A stretch of DNA of 64,000 bases from Avimonoglobus sp965151315. GTDB lineage: Bacteria > Bacillota > Clostridia > UBA1381. Shown one piece after another: positions 60,899 to 64,000 of this stretch (within the stretch, counting starts at the first letter, position 1; every line of letters starts with the position of its first letter). The notes under the pieces are model-generated. The model was not told where the DNA came from, did no database searches, and saw only the letters and a list, made by a program, of their open reading frames with translations. The DNA is taken from contig CBCTZG010000002.1 of assembly GCA_965151315.1 (NCBI GenBank), positions 30,435-94,434 on the forward strand, read 5' to 3'. Position numbers and translations under genes: made by a program.

Positions 60899-61066
60899 AT
60901 GGAGCATAAAAAAGGCATGCAGGGAAAGCGGTACTGCCCGGCAGCCGGAAAGACAATCCGACCGGCGCAAAGCCAGGCAAAGGCCGGGCCCAGACGGCAC
61001 AGCTGCCCTTGTATGGATCAAAATGGAAAATGCTGCAATCTTTACACAGGGTGCGGCATAGTATAG
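60899..61066 (+). CDS. Very small Cys-rich protein, unknown
   Basis: This 55-residue protein is not in any family I recognise. The first half is strongly basic (HKKGMQGKRYCP). The second half has six Cys in CPCMDQNGKCCNLYTGCG, which could bind a metal or form a small zinc-like knuckle. The ATG at 60899 has GAGGTG 6 bases upstream and TATAAT lies at 60856-60861, so expression is plausible. The gene is 23 bases before the next small gene in the same direction. It is easily missed by gene finders. Confidence 0.6.
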   Translation: MEHKKGMQGKRYCPAAGKTIRPAQSQAKAGPRRHSCPCMDQNGKCCNLYTGCGIV

Positions 61067-61089
61067 CGACGCGGAAAGGAAGGGTATAT

Positions 61090-61359
61090 ATGAAGCAGGA
61101 CATCAGCAAAAAATTAGGGGATATTTTAAAGGGCGTAGACGCGAAAAAGATCAATGAAAGCAAAAAGACGGTGGAGAATCTCTTAAAGACACCGGAGGGA
61201 CAAAAGCTGCAAAAGCAGCTAAGCGGTCTGGATAAGGAAAAGCTGGTAGAAACCTTTATGCAGATGGACACCAGCGAAATTAAGAAGAAGCTGAACCAGG
61301 CAGATCTGTCCGGGCTTTCCGGACTGAAAGCGGAAGATATTTTGAAAAAGCTGAGGTGA
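61090..61359 (+). CDS. Small helical Lys-rich protein, unknown
   Basis: This 89-residue protein is almost entirely charged helix with Lys/Leu repeats (KKLGDILKGVDAKKI, LSGLDKEKLVETFMQ, KAEDILKKLR). It has no membrane segment and no motif that I can name. The ATG at 61090 is preceded by GGAAAGGAAGGG; the frame upstream overlaps the Cys-rich gene. Its stop overlaps the frame of the next gene closely, and all four small genes here look like one transcript. Confidence 0.65.
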   Translation: MKQDISKKLGDILKGVDAKKINESKKTVENLLKTPEGQKLQKQLSGLDKEKLVETFMQMDTSEIKKKLNQADLSGLSGLKAEDILKKLR

Positions 61360-61364
61360 GAAAC

Positions 61365-61742
61365 ATGGCGAATGATATGATGAGTACCTTAAAAGGACTG
61401 CTCGGAGACAATGCGGATGAAAAAATTCAGTCAGTTTTAAGCGCACTGCAGAATACTAGCCAAACACCACAGGAAGAAACCGTAGAAACTACGGTAAAGA
61501 CCGTAGAGCCGGCCCCTAAGCCAGCGCAGTCCCGGCCATCCGGCGGCGGTGGGACGGAGGGCATGGAATATTTGATGAAGATCAAAAATATTATTGATGA
61601 AATGGGCAGCGCCGGCGGCGACGCCCGCTCCAATCTGCTTCTGTCTCTGCGGCCGTATATGCGCAAGGAGCGGCAGCGGGGAATCGATAACGCGATCCGA
61701 GTATTAAACCTGAGTAAATTTTCAGGGCTCTTTAAGCTGTAA
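61365..61742 (+). CDS. Small protein with conserved basic C-terminus, unknown
   Basis: This 125-residue protein has a short helical start (MSTLKGLLGDNADEKIQ), a Thr/Pro/Glu-rich unstructured middle with a GGGG linker, and a helical C-terminus (SLRPYMRKERQRGIDNAIRVL). The last part recalls small clostridial proteins with an LRPYL-type motif, but no function is attached to them. The ATG at 61365 has GAGGTGAG 4 bases upstream. It follows the previous gene by only 5 bases. Confidence 0.65.
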   Translation: MANDMMSTLKGLLGDNADEKIQSVLSALQNTSQTPQEETVETTVKTVEPAPKPAQSRPSGGGGTEGMEYLMKIKNIIDEMGSAGGDARSNLLLSLRPYMRKERQRGIDNAIRVLNLSKFSGLFKL

Positions 61743-61755
61743 AGGGGTGGGATAA

Positions 61756-62022
61756 ATGTACCGTAAATATTACAGCTACAGCGATATGCCCCAAATTATC
61801 AAGGAAGAGCAGCGGCATGAGGTCATTCAGCCGGAGCCGCCTGTACATAAAAACCATCCGGAAGAAAGCAACGGTATTATGCAGGATGGAAAGATCCTCG
61901 GAAAGTTTGAACTGGATGACGTGATTTTAATCGCGGTGGCCATTATCCTGCTGGCCGATGACTGCGATGACAAGCTTTTACTCTTGGCTCTGGGCTTTAT
62001 TTTCATTACGGGAATTCTTTAA
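61756..62022 (+). CDS. Small membrane-anchored protein, unknown
   Basis: This 88-residue protein has a Tyr-rich start (YRKYYSYSDMPQ), a polar middle and two closely spaced hydrophobic segments at the end (DVILIAVAIILLADD and KLLLLALGFIFITGIL) separated by acidic DDCDDK. Similar short proteins with LGKF.LDD.ILIA patterns are frequent in Clostridia, but I know no function. AAGGGGTGGG precedes the ATG by 6-7 bases. It closes the small-protein operon; a terminator starts 4 bases after the stop. Confidence 0.68.
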   Translation: MYRKYYSYSDMPQIIKEEQRHEVIQPEPPVHKNHPEESNGIMQDGKILGKFELDDVILIAVAIILLADDCDDKLLLLALGFIFITGIL

Positions 62023-62025
62023 TTG

Positions 62026-62060
62026 AACCAGGAACCGATCTGCGGTTCCTGGTTTTGTGC
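62026..62060 (+). terminator. Terminator of the small-protein operon
   Basis: AACCAGGAACC and GGTTCCTGGTT form an 11-base stem around GATCTGC, followed by a T-rich stretch. The decayed recombinase frame reads into it from the other side. Confidence 0.85.
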
Positions 62061-62069
62061 GTTTTGCCT

Positions 62070-62732
62070 GCTCCGGGCGGCCCTTTTCTTAGAGCAACGG
62101 CAGAAAACATATTTTGGATGTCCGTCGCGTTCCTTGCGGCAATTTCCGGTAAATGGCGAACCGCATTCACCGCAGAAGATTTTCCCGATAATAGATATGT
62201 TTCCCTTGCGTTATGTACGCCGGAATGACGCTGCATCCATTTCGTCTTTTCCAGCACCGAGTAATGTTTTATCAATAATTGCAGGGATACCGTTTTCGAT
62301 ACGGATAATCTCGGAATCGTCTTTGCAGCTGTGGCGGTTATACTTGCCGTCAATTCCTTTTGCGGCGCTTTTGTTGTAAGTATAAACGCCTATGCATTTC
62401 TCATTTTTCAAAATCTCATAGAGAGAGTTTTTGCCAAATTTTCCGTCGCGTTTTATTTGATATCCGCAGGAATTCAGCTCCTTAAGAACTTCCGTATAGC
62501 TGAACCCGTCGTTATACATAGCGAAAATCATTTCCTGTGCGTCCGAAAGCATTTTTTGGAATGCCGGTCTGTCGGCGCTGGTTGCGCTTTGTGCCCGTTC
62601 AATGTATTCCTCTATAATTTCAATGCCTTTTGCTTTTGCAAAATTATGAATCACACGTTTCTGCGCCTCCATGTTTTCTTCTCTTTGCATATCGGAGGAA
62701 TAGCAGCAATAGGCTATCGCTATTATTCTTGT
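62070..62732 (-). pseudogene. Decayed large serine recombinase (resolvase/integrase remnant)
   Basis: A resolvase N-terminus is readable from about 62729: IAIAYCCYSSDMQREENMEAQ, with the catalytic Ser in YSSD, then YIERAQSATSADRPAFQKML. The rest of the catalytic domain, about 120 residues in related proteins, is missing: after SDAQE the sequence jumps to the recombinase domain (MYNDGFSYTEVLKELNSCGY, KNSLYEILKNEKCIGVY). Near 62180-62183 a T4 run (A4 on the coding strand) breaks the frame between YLLSGK and the zinc-ribbon part IFCGECGSPFTGNCRKE. The C-terminal coiled coil is absent. It cannot be active and marks a former integrated element. Confidence 0.82.
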
Positions 62733-62814
62733 GTGGTATAAAAAAAGTTGACAGCTTATTCTCAAGGACTTCATAATCAAACCAAGAGAATAAGGCCACA
62801 TTGAAATCCGTTGT

Positions 62815-63975
62815 ATGAAAAAGAAATTAAAGGAATTAAGGAAAAAATATGATATAGAAACAATAGACGACTTTATGGAGAATGCTGATAGGATTGGAAG
62901 ATACCTATGTAATATCTTTCAAAATGTTTGGCCCGGGCCAAATCTTTACGCTGAGAAAGGCGAAAGAACGGTTTTTTAAGTCTCTAGCAAGGGAGGATCT
63001 TTCACTTTTTTTGGAGAAGTAGCACAGCAAATTTATGGTAGTTGTTTATCTTGGCGTGATTCAGGTATAAATAGTGATAAAATCTGGCGATTTGATATAA
63101 ATTATCGTAATCCTACAATTATGGCTGAAGCTGCGCATAATCAGTCAGGCTATGATTACAATCATGAATGGGAAAATATTCTTTCAAACATGCTGAAACA
63201 ATTGGAATATATTAATAGAGCGTTGGAAAGAGGATTAATGTTAGATGATACGCTCGTGTTACAGCAGTTAGGATGTTTTTCGAAAATAAATGGCGCAGGA
63301 GATGTTGCCATACTAGCAGCTATATATCTTTCATCTAAATATGCAAATAATCCGTCGTTTGGAATTAAAATTCCAGCATTTTCAGTTGGGGCAGATACCG
63401 ATACTATTGCTTCTATCACAGCCGGATTATTAGGAATGCTCTGTGGTACTGTTTGGATCCCGGCTGAATGGAGAATTGTTCAAGATTATGATTGGCTTAT
63501 TCAAATTACAGAATTGTTGTTTTCAGAAAATCAAAGGGAAGCAGCGAAGTTAGTTGTATCTAGAGTAAAAGAAAAAGTACCTAACTGGAGAAATACTCCA
63601 ATTGAATTAATGTATAAACCAAGTACTGAGACTGTTAAAAGTGGTGAAAATACGATAATTGTTATAAACAAATGGCGTTCTGCTTTAGGTCAAACGATAT
63701 ATTTCAAAGAGTATAAACGGATTAAAAACCTTTCTCGCCAGTCGGATGAACAAGCGCAGTTTTCTATTTGTCAGGAGAAAGTCCTAAAAAGAGAAACAGC
63801 AGAACCCGTTCAAAATTCAATTGCTTCAGATAAGTTAATTGGCCAATTTGTTTTATTACAAAAAGATTTGGATAGATTACTTAATGAACCATTATTAAAA
63901 AACAGAACATTTAGAAAAATGAATGCTCTACTTACTCGTTTTGAGTGGGCGTGTGAAGTTTTTTCTGTAAATTAG
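62815..63975 (+). pseudogene. ADP-ribosylglycohydrolase-like gene, interrupted
   Basis: The open frame 63121-63975 (284 residues) contains FSVGADTDTIASITAGLLG and IPAEWRIVQD, the hallmark C-terminal metal site of ADP-ribosylglycohydrolases, which remove ADP-ribose from proteins or DNA. In the same frame coding-like sequence continues upstream to an ATG at 62815, with one TAA at 62977-62979 between GERTVF and VSSKGGS. No start codon lies between that stop and 63121, and 63121 lacks a ribosome binding site. The usual N-terminal GDALG-type motif is not seen. Codon use is far more AT-rich than its neighbours. If expressed from 63121, only the C-terminal half would be made. Confidence 0.6.
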
Positions 63976-64000
63976 ATTTTTCTATGACAAAATATCGTTT

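Noticed and set aside
63984..64000. Possible start of another gene (ATG at 63984)
   Set aside because: Only five codons are inside the window and no clear ribosome binding site precedes them, so it cannot be supported.

Overview
The window reads as chromosomal DNA of a Gram-positive, anaerobic-type Firmicute of the class Clostridia, probably a gut or plant-matter glycan degrader. The reasons are strong AGGAGG-type ribosome binding sites, TTG and GTG starts, RecD2 without RecBC, a YesMN-type two-component system beside an LplABC-type sugar transporter, S-layer homology (SLH) domains, and small clostridial-type proteins (DUF1934, DUF1848, DUF2508). Base composition by eye is about 50-55 % GC, except the last 1.2 kb, which is clearly AT-rich and looks foreign. 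No rRNA, tRNA or CRISPR array is visible.

Bases 1-29,700 are mostly housekeeping: the 3' end of ileS, aroB, lspA-rluD, a cell-wall operon (ddl, murI, DUF1934, S41 protease), an XRE regulator with a membrane partner, a secreted L,D-transpeptidase, ppa-DUF1848, a cytoplasmic GH116 glycosidase, murD followed by three tandem M42 aminopeptidases, an AraC regulator, a nitroreductase, an Orn/Lys/Arg decarboxylase with recD2 and GrpB, the aroF-argS-acetyltransferase operon, and an AIM24-family gene. Many promoters have near-consensus -35 and -10 boxes with 16-18 base spacing.

Bases 29,949-60,310 form a glycan-use region of about 30 kb. A GH29 fucosidase and a YesM/YesN sensor-regulator pair are transcribed leftwards. 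A nine-gene block of about 20 kb runs rightwards from one promoter region to one strong terminator at 54,750. It encodes two LplB/LplC-type permeases, a substrate-binding lipoprotein, two secreted proteins with alpha-helical repeats and beta-sandwich modules, two very large GH141-like right-handed beta-helix proteins, and two SLH proteins, one of which is broken by a single-base frameshift. Then come xylA with a GH3 glycosidase and, on the other strand, a GH78 rhamnosidase. The model I infer is that the large secreted proteins cut or hold a xylose-, fucose- and rhamnose-containing plant polymer at the S-layer, the ABC transporter imports the fragments, and the signal-less GH29, GH3, GH78 and perhaps GH116 enzymes finish digestion inside the cell. 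The linked secreted and SLH set is the best candidate for an undescribed system.

Bases 60,486-64,000 hold a DUF2508 gene, an operon of four very small proteins of unknown role, then a decayed serine recombinase (internal deletion plus frameshift) beside an AT-rich ADP-ribosylglycohydrolase-like gene with an in-frame stop. This is probably the edge of a degraded mobile or defence island.
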